A stretch of DNA of 64,000 bases from Protea cynaroides. Taxonomy: Eukaryota > Streptophyta > Magnoliopsida > Proteales > Proteaceae. The notes beneath the pieces were generated by a model that was not told the origin of the DNA, ran no database searches, and saw only the letters and a program-made list of their open reading frames with translations. Positions 47,191-58,516 of the stretch are shown here, one piece after another (within the stretch, counting starts at the first letter, position 1; the number at the start of each line of letters is the position of its first letter). The position numbers were made by a program, and so were the translations under genes. The DNA lies in the NCBI GenBank assembly GCA_028583415.1, contig CM053266.1:98632377-98696376 (forward strand). Reading direction: 5' to 3'.

Positions 47191-48259
47191 ATTAGTTTGA
47201 CCATAAAAAAAAATGAAACAACACACATTGAATTAAATCACAAATGCAAAAGAATCCCAACACCCCCACAGATGAACCTATCTATTATAAAGATAACCAA
47301 CCAAATCCCAAAACAGAAAGTCATTTTAAGAGAAAATTAATAAAACATAAAACAAGACCACTGTGTCTTCCCAACCTAATGCCCTCTGGGATTGTTGCAT
47401 AACCAAAAAAACTAAATCATTCTGAACATCACTTCTGTTAGAAAAACAAAACAAACAAGACACACCTATCTTAACGGATAAAACACTAAGCACTATAAAA
47501 ATCAGATTCGATATGAACCCATGAAAGCAACTTTCTGATACCCAATTATCGAATATGGTGTGATAAACACTGAGAGACAATAGATTCAATTACTAGATGT
47601 AATGTGAAACATGTTGAACAATACAAGAGAAAAAAACGAATTCAGATTTTTGGTTCTAACTGTAAATCATGATACCTCAAAAATCAAGAAACTCAGAAAT
47701 AACATGAAACAACAATAGCAAACAAAACTAATAGACAATTAGAATTAAACGACATGAACTTACCTGTTAATTGGAGCTGGAGATTGGTTTGAACTCAAGC
47801 ATCGGTCGGAGCTGCCAGAGAGGAATTTGTAGAACACATACAACGTTTAACATTGTCAGAAATTCATATCGCAGCTTGATTTCGTCGGAAGTATAAACAA
47901 GGTCTCAATCTCGTCAACAATACAAATTGGGTCTTGATCTGGTTGGGAGTATAAAACAGATCTTATCTTTGTAACCTAAATCGTCCAAAACTTTTTCAGC
48001 CTTCTTCTAAGAATCGTAGAAACCCCATTCTTCTTTACCATGCTCTCATTCTCTCTCTCTGCACAGCCGCCAATAAATCCTTTCTCACCGAAATTTTCCC
48101 TTACTCTTCCTACTTCTCCAATCTGTTCCTCCCCTAGCCGGCAGCCAACAACCCCTCTTTTCCCCTTTTTATTCTCAACTGAATGAATCCAGTTCACACC
48201 TCTTTTCTTCCCTATTATTCCCGCCATAACACCCTCTCAGCTCTCATTCTCTTCTCTGT

Positions 48260-48486
48260 CAGACTTAGCCTTCTCTTCGATTTCTTCTCCCTCTCTTCCT
48301 CTTTCTTCTTCTACTCTTCCGCCACTCCCACAGATCTCTCTCAACTCCCAAGCCGACACACCTACCTCCCTTTTCTTTCTCAATCCTCTCTCTCACAAAT
48401 CTCAGTCCCCTTATTTGCTCTCTCTCTTTTTTTTTCTCAACCTCCCCAGCCAACCTCTTGGCCAAAACCCCCTTCTCCCTTCTTCT

Positions 48487-48519
<33 letters not shown>

Positions 48520-48720
48520 GTCTTCACACCCTCCCGCAGAGAAAAAAACCTCTTTTTTCATCTCACGAATAACCCTCCCCTTTTTACCAAAAAAAAAAAA
48601 AAGAATAACCTCCCCTCTCATTTAAGATTAAGATAGGGCTTCTCTTCCAAACTACCCGAATGCCCTTTTTCATCTCCTCACGGGTTTTGTTAGGGTTTTA
48701 TGATGGGTATTTATAAAACC
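48260..48720 (-). promoter_or_regulatory. LTR Y1 promoter and GA-rich leader
   Basis: Minus-strand TTTATAAATACCC at about 48718-48706, then AAACCCTAAC and a GA-rich transcribed-type leader including a GAGAGA run near 48486-48520. Long open frames here on both strands are low-complexity artefacts. Confidence 0.5.
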
Positions 48721-48929
48721 CTTATTGTAATTACCCATATACCCCCCTTCCTAATATATTACATTCAAGTATATATAAAGTAATCACCCATGGGCATCAC
48801 TTTTTTTTTCATTTTCTTTTATCATTTCATCATTTTTTGTTCTAAAACATAAATTACTAAAATGCCACTTCCTCTGGCCTAAGGTGCCAAGAGAAGGATT
48901 GCCACAGTGACAAAACTAGGGTGCTGACA

Positions 48930-51115
48930 ATACCCAACCTAAGCCGAACCTAGACTTAACCTAAACCACATAAACCTAAACCCAACCTAAGCCATACAAA
49001 CTCAAACCCAAGCCTAGCCTGAACCAAACCAACCTAAACTAAACCCAGACCATACAAACCAAAACCCAAGAAACCGGCCTAAACCTAATAAACCCAAACC
49101 CAGCATAACCTTCATCATATAAGGCTAAACCCAAGCTAAACCTAGACCAGCCTCAACATAAATTAACTGAACACAATTTGAACTAACCTCCACTCTACCC
49201 TAATCGGATTTTCTAAAACTGAATATGAAGAATGCATCAAGGCTCAACATCCCACTACAAAAAAATTTCACTGAGTGAGGAAGAGGGAATTACACACAGC
49301 AAGACTACCCCTCTTTCTATCGAATTAAAAAAACAAAAGCCTCTCTATGGCACTTCCCTGATTCCCGAACCAAACCAGACTGCTGGAATAAATGAATGAC
49401 GGAGCCGAAATTGTTCTAAGAAATAGAGAAAAACAAATAGAGGGAGCAAGAAGACATCCGGTCTTTAACCAAGTCATACTTACACTATTGGAGAACATAG
49501 AGAAGATAATAAAGGAAAACCAAGGTAGCTATCCTAACTGAAACCTAAAAAAAAAAAAAAAAAAGAAAAAAAAAAAGACAAACATAAAAACTATAGCCCT
49601 ACACCACTAACCGGCCATTCTTAGCAAAAAGGAATCAGGGAAACACAGACAAGGAAAGGGCCTACTTAACCCAATGTGATTAGAAACATATACAGGAAAT
49701 AGTGGGGAGAGAACAAGACTAAAAAAATACATATAACAAGAAACAAAAGGAGATGAAATTTAAAAGGAAAAGCATACCTGAGAAGCTTGAATGCCGATCA
49801 TGAGCTTCAGCTCAATCATCACCACCATTATAGGTCACAGGCTCAAATCAGAACGAAAGAAACCCCAAACTTCTGCCTCCATCTTTTTTAAATCTTATCC
49901 AACAATACCTCAACCTGAATATCACTCTCTGTTTGACTGCTTTTTCCAATGTGTGCCTGCAGCCTCTGCATTTCATATCGAGCGGACACAAATTCCTCCC
50001 TCGGGGCAATGTGAGTGCTAGACGATGTTTGATTTTCCCTCATGAGCTAGTCCATCTCTGGTACTTGAATGGTTACCTTGTTCTCCAGGAATTTAGTTCG
50101 AATGCAGAGTTAGACAAATCGAATCCTGCTGGGTGAAGGTGGCCGGGCAGATTTCTTATCAGCCATTTTTTCTTTTCGTTGCAAAGAGCAGAGGGAGTTG
50201 GGAAACTGATTGAAGGATTCATCGATTGTATTTTTGGGCCTTTCATAGAGCGAAACCGATTTCCCCATCTTTTCTCTAATCTCGCTCTCACTCACCTCTG
50301 ATTTTCCCTCATAGCAGCCGACACTAAACAACCTTCTTTTTTTTTCTCGGTCTCTCTATGTCTCTCACTCCTCTCCTCATCTCACCCAGCTGCCTCTTCT
50401 CAATAATCCTCTCTTTTCTCTCATAGCTCCCAACCACAGACCCCTTATTGACCGAATACCCCTCTGCTTTGCCGAAAATGAGCTCCCCCTTCCTTCTCTC
50501 GATTCTCCTTCTTCCCTGAAACCCAGCTGCTGACAACTTCAATGGCCCTCTCTTTTTCTTCTCCCGATTTCTTCTCTTTACTTCCTCTATTCTCTCATCC
50601 TGCCACTGAAACCCTCTCCCTTCCCTGTTTTCTCTCAAACTTTGCCGCAGTCTTTCTCTCTCTCTCTCTCTTGCTGCTCTCATTCTTTTTCCTTCTTTCT
50701 CGCAGCCAAGAGGTCCCTCCCTTTTCTCTGAGTCACCAACAAAATAGCCTCCTCTTCTCGTCAGTTTTCTCTCAGCTCTCCCTCACCTCTAGTCGACAAC
50801 CCCCTTATCCGAATGCTTTCTTCCTTATCTGCTTCTTCTTCCTTCCTCCACTCTCCCTCTCAGTCTCTCCCTTTCTCGATCTTGATCCCTGGCGACAGAA
50901 AGCCCCCCTCCTTTGCGATTTAGGGTTTTAAAGATGGGTTTTATAATCCCCGTACGAAATTACCCCTATAACCCCCTTGCACATATATATATATATATAT
51001 ATATATTACACGACTGAAAATACCTTTCAGTGCATAAGATATCAAAACGCCTTTCAGTGCATAAGATATCAAAACGGACAGGGATTTTCACAATGGCAAA
51101 ACTAGGGTGCTAACA
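48930..51115 (-). repeat. Giant LTR Y2, fragment 4 (5' end)
   Basis: Begins on the minus strand with TGTTAGCACCCTAG at 51115, the same start as Y1 with one change. Minus-strand TATA (GATTATAAAACCC, about 50947-50935) precedes a GA-rich leader (50920-50340); a TA microsatellite lies at 50984-51005 and a short tandem duplication (CTTTCAGTGCATAAGATATC) at 51026-51075. It ends in the AACC-word array, where Y1 inserted. Y2 is the host of elements B, LTR3 and Y1; its 3' end is lost at 16027. Confidence 0.8.
50984..51006. repeat. TA microsatellite
   Basis: Run of alternating AT about 23 bp long upstream (minus sense) of the Y2 TATA box. Confidence 0.85.
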
Positions 51116-51416
51116 ATGAGATTTTGGAAACCATCAATGCTATGTTTCACAAGCAAAATTCTGACAAGGGCACTGGATAGTAAGGAGTTGAACCACACAA
51201 GAGAGGAAAACAATTTTCTGATAAAGGAAAGAAACCCTACAACAAGGAGAATGATGATAAAGAGTAGTGTGAGGAAAGAGATCTAGGTGACATCAAATGT
51301 TTTTTATGTCAAAAGATAAGGCACATGAAGAGGAATTACAGGAACAGAAAGCGTTGGCAGGAAAAGAAACAGAACTCTGGGAATTCTAAGGAAGAGGATA
51401 CACAGAAAGAATGAAG
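51116..51416 (+). pseudogene. Copia-like gag zinc-knuckle remnant
   Basis: Plus-strand remnant with ILETINAMFHKQNSDKG near the start and, at 51290-51410, DIKCFLCQKIRHMKRNYRN followed by a Lys/Arg-rich tail and TGA. The CX2CX4HX4C knuckle has Tyr at the last Cys. Two stops interrupt the upstream part. The family call rests on the knuckle and basic tail, which are common in copia gags; other retroelement gags are possible. It is the flank into which Y2 inserted. Confidence 0.5.
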
Positions 51417-51960
51417 TCAGTATGTTTGTGAAATAAAAGTCTAATTGGGAATCAGTTACATTGAAAGTTAAATTATTTGAATTCATTTTTAGTATTTTGA
51501 ATCTTTAGATTTTGTTTCCTCCATAAACGAGAATTTGTTTTTAGTTTAAGAATTATCAAGATAGAATTCTATTAAGTTTTTTTAAATGAGACTTTATTTT
51601 ATCTTAAGGTTTCTTTATGCAATTAATATTTTTTGTGTATTAAATATTAAATTCTAAGTTTACGGTTATGATTGAATGATTGGGTGTTTTTAGACAAAGG
51701 ATGAATATTATACTAGAATGTTTTGCTAGTAGAGTCTTCAGCGACCTATGGGTAATATTAGGGGTGTCAATTTTGGGACAGAACCATGTCCCCCAAGCCG
51801 AGCCGATTGGTTAAAAACGGGACAGAGTCGAACCTTTTAATAAACGTGGTGGTCTTAAGACCGGACCGATTAATAATAAGTCGTTCACGGGGCAGGGGTG
51901 CAACCCGACGGTCACCTAACCAGACCAACCGATTAAACACCGAATTGGTATTGTTACGGT
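51417..51960. other. Unassigned AT-rich DNA
   Basis: 51417-51750 is AT-rich with no ORF or repeat that I can support. 51755-51960 starts AGGGGTGTCAATTTTGGGAC and is rich in ACCG/CCGA words, reminiscent of non-autonomous hAT ends, but I find no inverted repeat or target duplication. It is bounded on the right by the Tat element LTR at 51961. Confidence 0.35.
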
Positions 51961-52644
51961 TGAAAATCGTCTGCCGATCTGCAATCCGAGCAACCTACAA
52001 TCATAGAATTTAAACAAGGGAGTTGGGCGACTAAGCCCCGAGTACACTCCGATGCCTAAGTCAGATTCCCAATGTAAACAGTTAAGAGATAGCAGGAAGC
52101 TATCTCCAGAGAAAGAGGGGAACGATGAGAGAGTTTGAGCGTATGAGAGAATTGAGGGTGAATAGTGAGATTGTGAGAGCCCATTACCTTGAGAGATCGT
52201 CCTTTACTTATAGAAATTGGGAAGAAGCATAGATGACCAGGACTCAGGGAAGTAGATCGCCAATAGGACTGCCAGGTGTCGCTCTGAGGGACGCCCAGGT
52301 CATAGACTCCGAGTAGGAGTGGGGGACTATAGCCAAGGAAGCCAAGTCGGTCAACAGTAAGAGTGACACGTGTCACACACAGGTAGCCGTATGACCGTAG
52401 TGATCGGCACCGTATCGTACTAGGAGAAGGACTCCTCTGATGTAACCAAGTCACCTTAGGACTCGGACCTCCGACCGAGAAACGTAACCGAATAGGTTTA
52501 TACCTCCGACCAGCGCCGTGTCCTACCAGGACTATAACTCCAAGCGGGGGAAGCCGAGCGCCAACCTATCATACATGGTCGGCTCCAAGGATATTGATTG
52601 CCACGTGTAAGGTTTTAATTGGATGATGTTTTTCCCCTATAACA
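51961..52644 (-). repeat. Element D 3' LTR
   Basis: 684 bp; minus-strand start TGTTATAGGGGAAAAAC at 52644 and end GACGATTTTCA at 51961. Minus-strand TATAAGTA at 52212-52205 would set transcription start, followed by CTCTCACAATCTCAC leader. Boundaries inferred from TG...CA ends and the adjoining polypurine tract; the partner LTR is not in the window. Confidence 0.75.
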
Positions 52645-52660
52645 GATGCCCCTTGCGCTA
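52645..52660 (-). other. Element D polypurine tract
   Basis: Minus strand reads AGCGCAAGGGGCATC directly before the LTR start TGTTATAGG; GGGGCATC-TGTT is a typical Tat junction. Confidence 0.7.
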
Positions 52661-53186
52661 TTGGATTTAAGGAATTCAATAGTCCAAATATACAGAACAA
52701 AATACCCCGGATCCGCTTGGACAGACAAGAAATCTGATCAGTCACGATCGTCAGTCATCCTGTCGTCCTCTGAGAATTCCCCATCGCGATCGGATCCCCT
52801 GGGTGAGTGCATGGCAGTTGTCGCCAGATATTCCCACCACCAAATGGGGTACGGAATTCGAGGCATCAGAGCCACGAAATGTCGTGTGTCTAAGTCGTTG
52901 ATCTCCACACGATTCAAACCGTTATACTCATTCGATGGCCAGGAACCAATCGACGCATCTCGACAAGAAGCGCCATAAGTAACCGTTCTGATCACGAACG
53001 GTCGGCTTCATCGGACAATGGACATTCAATCCAGTAGTCTTGAGAATCGACACCTTTAACCGCCCTTAGAGCCATCATGATGGCTGACGTCATCCCGTCA
53101 CGTCGCGCCCTGCGCGGCAGACATCCTGCCACTACTGTAGCGCCACGTGTTCGGAAGCTGAACAGGTGAATTTCAAACTTCGCGCC
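52661..53186. other. No gene; upstream region of antisense gene
   Basis: About 530 bp between the polypurine tract and the antisense TATA box. Open frames on both strands (for instance 52646-52978 plus) show no recognisable domain. It could hold upstream elements for the antisense promoter. Confidence 0.4.
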
Positions 53187-53194
53187 TATAAATA
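53187..53194 (+). promoter_or_regulatory. TATA box of antisense gene in element D
   Basis: TATAAATA, GC-rich before it, about 250 bp before the first good ATG (53440). A candidate donor AATCA/GTAAGT near 53313 and T-rich sequence ending TAATAG near 53401 suggest a 5' UTR intron. Confidence 0.6.
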
Positions 53195-53439
53195 TGCTCC
53201 AAACATTTTCATTCGATCATTTGGACGAATTGAGGTGGGAGTCTTTGTTGCCTGGTCGGAACCTTTACAAATCTTTAACTCAGTCGTGCGCCTTCTCCGC
53301 CTTCTTTTAAATCAGTAAGTTTCCCTTCTCTTGTCCTTCCTTCTCTTGTCTCTTCCGTTTTCCTTTCCTTTTCATGCTTGCTAGTTCGTCTTCTTATAAT
53401 AGCATCAGACCACTAAGAAGAGTGAGAAAGAGGGAACCC

Positions 53440-55826
53440 ATGGCCCAGTACCGGACCTCTTCTTCGGAAAGGCCTTCTGATTCGCTTGAGGAACTGTCAG
53501 TCGCCCCTAGGTCTCCTAGTGGGAAGAGGAAAACCTGAGACTCCGTCAATCTGGAGTTTGACTTGAAAGCCACCGAGTCAGAGGACTCTAGTAAGGTGGC
53601 TAGTATCCACAAATCTCCGGAAGTCATCTCTTCGGCTTCTGGGCTTGCCTCTGAGGAGGAACTTGAGCAAGGTTCTTCTGATGCTGTCGATCGGAGCCGA
53701 CCGGCTGGCACTTTTGCTCGGAGGGCTCCTCGACAAAGGGGCAGCCGTCCCGGAAATTCTGCCATTAGATAAACTTCCCGCATGGAGAGTGTCGAGCAAG
53801 GTGGTATCTGATAAAGCCTTGACTCAAATCCGTAGGGCTTATCAGCTCGAGGACCCCACAACTGACGTCCTGGTCCGACCTCCTGGGTCCAAGGAGAGGG
53901 CATGTACCATAAACCTCTCTGAGATCTGCGTGTACGAACACGCTCTAAAATCCGGTATTCGATTCCCGCTACACCACATCGTAGTTGACATTCTGAAGGT
54001 GTATCACATCACTCCCTCCCAACTGACTCCGAATGGGTGGCGGTGCATCTATGCCTTCATCATATTCATCGGCCGACTGGGCGAGACTCCAACTGTGAAC
54101 TTATTCCGGTCCTTATTTCAGTTTTTTAGTCTGACTGAAACTCGCTCCATGAGTAGATGGTATTATTTTAGTCAGAGGGACGCGAAGAAGCTCCCCCTAA
54201 TTTCTCAAAAGCCTTCTTCCATCCATGGGTGGAAGGAGAAGTTTTTCTTTGTGGGTCCTCCGTCGGGTGGTCCGGCACTTCCTCTGTCCAACGCGTGGCT
54301 CGTGGTGGACGCGACGGGGTTCAACAAGATGCCCTTCCTAACCTCGAAGGAGAAAAGGGTCTTCCGGAAGGTAAAGGAAGGTCAAACCATTCGGTATGCC
54401 GACCTGGCAGATCCCCAAAAGTTGGCCGAGCACGGCCTGCTAGGTGAGTTTTATGTCAAACTGTCGAACTCCTACCAGATATTGATTGTAGGCACTAACC
54501 GTTTCTTTGGTTCTTTTGTTGCAATGAACTTTTCCAACGACCAGCTGGTGGCCCGGATTTTGCGAAAGCGGGCGTTGGAAGTAGGCAAGCAGGCCAAGCA
54601 AAGGGATGACCAGGCTGGTGGGGTTGCCACATGGTCACGTGTAGTGGCAAACGACCCCAAGGGTAAAAGGCCAGCTCTGGAGGGTCCCAAGAAAAAGATC
54701 CGATCAGCCCAGGAGTTGCCAGTCAACATATACAAGACTAGGCCGACCATGAAGGTCGGTCCAAGAGATGATGACAAGAAGGATGCTGAGGTAGTGGAAG
54801 TCCAACACCTCCGAGTGGTTAAAGCGGTCGACTTGACCATGACTACAGCCGCGAAGGCATCAGGGGTGTCCGGCCAACCAGTGGAGGACGACCAAGAGAA
54901 GAAGGTGGAGGCGTCGATGTTCGCCCCCGATATTAACTTGAAGAGCACCTATTCGGTGTTCAAGAGCTTGCGGGCAGCGAGGATTATGCTAACTCAGAAC
55001 CGCCTTCCCGAAGATATGGCCTTCACTTCTTCTTTGGAGATGAGGGATCTGTTGAAGAGGATCTTCCTTGCCAACACCCAGGTAAGATGGTCGGCTCTCT
55101 TTTCATCACTTCTACTTCCGCTTTGTTTTAGAAGTTTGACTTGGTGTTCCCCTTTTCTGATATGCAAGGTAGCAACCTTGTGGCCGAGCTGTGCCAGAAG
55201 GCTGCGTCCATGCGATGGAGCTAAAAGAGAGGGGGGCAGTGAAATCCTCCCTCTGAGAGACTCTGAAGGCAGCTGAAGAGAAGCTGAGCAAAAAGACCTC
55301 CGAGGCTGAAGGCCTTGCCTTGGAAAAGTCTAACCTCGGCACTTTTCTGGACAAGGCCGAGAACGCCCTTTCGGAGGAGCATCAGAGGGTGCACCAAGCC
55401 GAAGAGAAACTCTGAGCAGCTGAGGATGCTAAACGGGTGGCCGAGGACGATGCTAAGTCGGCCAAGGAGGCGTTGGCCAAGACGGAGGAGTTCCAGGCAG
55501 AGATCTAGGAACAGGCCATGGCTGACTACCAATCGTCTGCTCAGTATGCCGATAACTTGGAAGAGGCGGTCAGCGGGTTCTTCCAAAAGGGGGCAGTCTA
55601 CTTAAAGGAGCGGCTCGTCGCAAAGGGGGTCATGGTCGACTACTCTGGAGGAGAAGGAGAGGATGGAGGAGTCTGAATGACGAGAAGTCGAGGACACGCA
55701 GGAGGATTATCTATCGGCCTACGAGGTTCCTCAGACGCCGATCGTAGAGCTTCCTGATGCCCTCCTTCCGAGCGACATCTCCGCGCTCCCAGCTGTCGAA
55801 GGTGGACCAGAGGGTGGACCCGTTTA
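53440..55826 (+). pseudogene. Antisense gene, putative gypsy-type transposon protein (PF04195-like)
   Basis: Opposite strand to gag-pol. From ATG 53440 a Ser/acidic-rich N-terminus (TGA at 53536) shifts frame near 53700-53760 into the main frame, open to 55081. Core stretches are CVYEHALKSGIRFPLHHIVV, QLTPNGWRCIYAFIIFIGRL, WYYFSQRDAKKLPLI and GWKEKFFFVGPP, the pattern of the Transposase_28 family; function unknown. Donor CAG/GTAAGA at 55082 and acceptor TTGTTTTAG at 55131 define a 50-nt intron that keeps frame into KFDLVFPFSDMQGSNLVAEL. The C-terminal part is a Lys/Glu/Ala coiled coil, with one frameshift (~55213), stops at former CGA/CAG codons, and likely end TAA 55824-55826. AATGAAAT downstream may be a poly(A) signal. 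Confidence 0.78.
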
Positions 55827-56090
55827 AGGCTTCTTCGGCTCCGCACGGCTACTTTATATGTTTTTTATTATTTTGTAAAGTTCTGCCCCTTCTTCATGGG
55901 GTTTTCATGAATGAAATTTGTCATTCTCATTCCTTCTATGTTGTTCGGTTTCAGTGTTTCCTTGCCTTGGTGTTGTACTGCCCCTACCCCTGAAGCATTG
56001 TCGGCTTGATGGCTGAGCAGGCCGAGGACACTTAAATCTTGACTGATATGGCTAAGGCATAGGAAATTTTGGTATGTACCCCTAAGTGGT
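55827..56090. other. 3' UTR of antisense gene, no other gene
   Basis: T-rich tail with AATGAAAT near 55910 and TTGTAAAG near 55873. No further coding signal on either strand. Confidence 0.45.
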
Positions 56091-56678
56091 ATGTTGCGCT
56101 CGTCTCGATGTGGGTCGCTGAGCGGCGGATGTAGATGTGGATGGGGGGCTGAGTGCCAGTCATGCGTGCTTGAGGGTATGAATGGGTGGAGTCACCAGGC
56201 ACCGGCATGCTACTCATATCTACTTGTAGGTGTGAGGAAGCGGTGTCATGTGTGGTCTACGTGCTACCGTCACCTGCTTGTGGGTATGGGTAGACAGAAT
56301 CGTTAAGCCTCAGCATGCTGCTCATACCTGCTTGTGGGTGTGAGTAGACGGTGTCAGGTGTGGTTTGCGTGCTACCCCTACCTGCTTGTGGGTATGGGTA
56401 GGCAGAATTTTTGAGCACCTGCATGTTGCTCATACCTGCTTGTGGGTGTGAGTAGGCGGTGTCATGTGTGATCTGCGTGCTACCCCTACCTGCTTGTGGG
56501 TTTGGGCATGCAGAATTATTGATCACCTGCATGCTGATCATACCTGCTTGTGGGTGTGAGTAGGCAGTGTCATGTGTGATCTGGATGCTACCCCTACCTG
56601 CTTGTGGGTTTGGGTAGGCAGAATTGTTGAGCACCTGCATGCTGCTCATACCTGCTTGTGGGTGTGAGTAGGCGGTAT
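56091..56678 (-). repeat. 54-bp minisatellite with open frame, part 1
   Basis: CCTGCTTGTGGG recurs at exactly 54-bp steps (56273, 56327, 56381, 56435, 56489, 56543, 56597, 56651), with alternating unit types giving a 108-bp higher-order period; more degenerate units continue to about 56091. As 54 is a multiple of three, one minus-strand frame stays open for 130 codons (56649-56257), with units of the form PQAGMSSMQVLNNSAYP and PQAGRGSTQITHDTAYSH. It lies in the hypervariable 3' region of element D. Confidence 0.92.
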
Positions 56679-57039
56679 TGTAAGACCCGTGTCAATCTAA
56701 CCCGGTCTTACCACCTTGAACCAGGTTTACCCGTCATGGTCGAGTCAAATGGACCAAGGGCGTGAAGGAGATCGAGATCCCAGGTATCAAATCGACCCAA
56801 AACACTTAAAATAGGGGAAGGGTCGCATACCCAGCTAAGCAGGGTCGGACCTCCCAAAACAGAAAGTCAGACCCTCAGTTTTGAAGGGAGGGTCGGACAG
56901 CTTAAGACCCTAGGGTCGACGGGATCATCGACCCTCCCATCGACCCTCGGTTTCTGCCGAATATAGAAATTAGGAAATTTCTATATTTTTCGATTGAGAT
57001 TCTTTCCAAATCTCAAAGGGACTTATTTAGGATGTTCCT

Positions 57040-57195
57040 ACTCTATTTAAAGGACGTCCCTAAGCCACTTTCACTCCTTTCACAACCCTAATTGAATTGA
57101 GAGAAAGAGAGGAGAAGGAAAAGAGGAAGAAGAGAGGCAAGCAAGAGAACTTAGCAAAAAGGAGAAGAATTTCAGAGGAAAAGTTATCTTCTCAG
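57040..57195 (+). promoter_or_regulatory. LTR6 promoter and leader exon candidate
   Basis: CTATTTAAAGGACGTCCC is the equivalent of TATA-AAGGAYGTCCC in the other LTRs. The purine-rich leader has no ATG and ends at CTCAG/GTATGG. Confidence 0.5.
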
Positions 57196-58516
57196 GTATG
57201 GATACTAATTCCATAAGTTTCTACAGACCTTAGGTTAGTAATTGTTGAGAGTGTGATCTCGGAGAAACCCAAACCATCAATCCATGGTTAGGTTTTCATG
57301 GAAAATCCTAGGAGAATGTATGAAAGCTATCTAGGTGGATGATTCATGGTTTCAGACCATGGAATGAATGTTGAATGAAATGTAAAAGCAAGCCATAGGA
57401 CCCCAAACACGAGGAATGGACTAGAAAGTGGAAATTGGACCAAAGTGCACCAAGGGTCGCACCCAGGGTCGATAGGCCATCCGACCCTAGGTGTTCCTGA
57501 CCATCGACCCTAGCATCGACCCTACCTCCGACCCTCAGTTAACAGAGTAGTTTTTAATTCTGAATAAATTCTAATTAAATTCTATCGACTTTGTTAGGGC
57601 TTCTAGCAATACAATAACACTGTAAAGGTGATTCTAAAGCTTGGAAAAAACATCTTATGGCAAGCTAAGGTGAGGAACCTTAACCCCAACTAAATTGGTT
57701 AATAATAAACTGTTTTCTATTTTCTTGAGTCATATGCCATGTTTGATTCTGTGTGAATATGTTTGTAATGTGCATACAGCATGCCATCCAATATTTCTAT
57801 TACTTGTTCATGCATATTTACTTTATTGTTTATAACATGATGATGATGATGATGATAGGAATAGGCATGTGCTTGTATGTGTGTGGTTGATGTGTTTGAT
57901 GCGAGCGAGTATCAGGGGAGGTGTGATGAGAACGTCAATAAACGTTAACCTTTGGCGGGTCTCAGCACTTTAGCTCTATCTCTAACTCAAGTTTTGTGCA
58001 TTGGCATCGTCGTATCGCCATTACTTTAGTAGAACTATTATGTCGTAGGGTATCATGGGAGGTGGTCTCGGTCCTTGTAGTCTCTGACTCTATCAGGGGG
58101 CCTTAGCTCTATCTCTATGGACATTCTGAGGGATGCTTGGGTGAGGCCTTGGATACACTGTTTGGCATTAGGATTGGTTAGTTGCGAGCCCAGTTTGCAG
58201 CCCTCGCCAACAGGGGCTTACGTGTTGGTATGACACTATATAGCAATAAACGTAACCTTTGTTATATAATGTTCATGATTGGGTGCATGTGAGTTGACGA
58301 TAAACGTGTTCTTCGGGTAACGTCACACACTCGTGTATAGAGGCGGAGTCAATAAACGCGACTTTTGGCTACCTAAACCTTTCTATTGCATACTGCAAAC
58401 TTATAAACCGGACCAAAGATATAAATTGATTTTTGCATGCATATGTATTGTTGCATTGTTTTGGCTACTCACTGAGCCGTAATGTGTGCTCACCCCTCGA
58501 CGTCGAATATTTTTAG

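Larger units (their letters stand above)
43229..48929 (-). mobile_element. Giant solo LTR Y1 (Tat/Ogre-like), holding a hAT element
   Basis: On the minus strand it begins TGTCAGCACCCTAG at 48929 and ends GTCCTCACA at 43229, TG...CA ends, with target duplication ATACT/ATACC (43224-43228, 48930-48934; 4/5) in Y2. Without the hAT insert it is about 4.4 kb. Minus-strand TATA (TTTATAAATACCC, about 48718-48706) is followed by a GA-rich leader (48640-48260), then an AACC-word array (46850-47190). The segment GGTGTTAGGCACCC at 44791-44804 and AGTCACCACCT at 43391-43401 resemble Ogre/Tat LTR ends; that family call is tentative. No coding signal. Confidence 0.75.

Noticed and set aside
48183..48636. 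Long open frames on both strands (Ser/Phe-rich or Arg/Glu-rich)
   Set aside because: They follow the CT/GA-rich leader of LTR Y1; low-complexity artefacts. The same applies at 50324-50931 in Y2.
51755..51960. Possible hAT-like miniature element
   Set aside because: The start is suggestive, but no inverted terminal repeat or 8-bp duplication could be found.
52646..52978. 110-codon plus-strand ORF next to element D LTR
   Set aside because: No domain, overlaps an equally long minus frame, and starts in the polypurine tract.
54472..54948. 158-codon minus-strand ORF
   Set aside because: Shadow of the PF04195-like antisense gene; no domain recognised and the plus-strand frame is far longer.
56273..56660. 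CRISPR-like spacing of repeats
   Set aside because: Repeats are contiguous 54-bp units without unique spacers, inside a plant retroelement.
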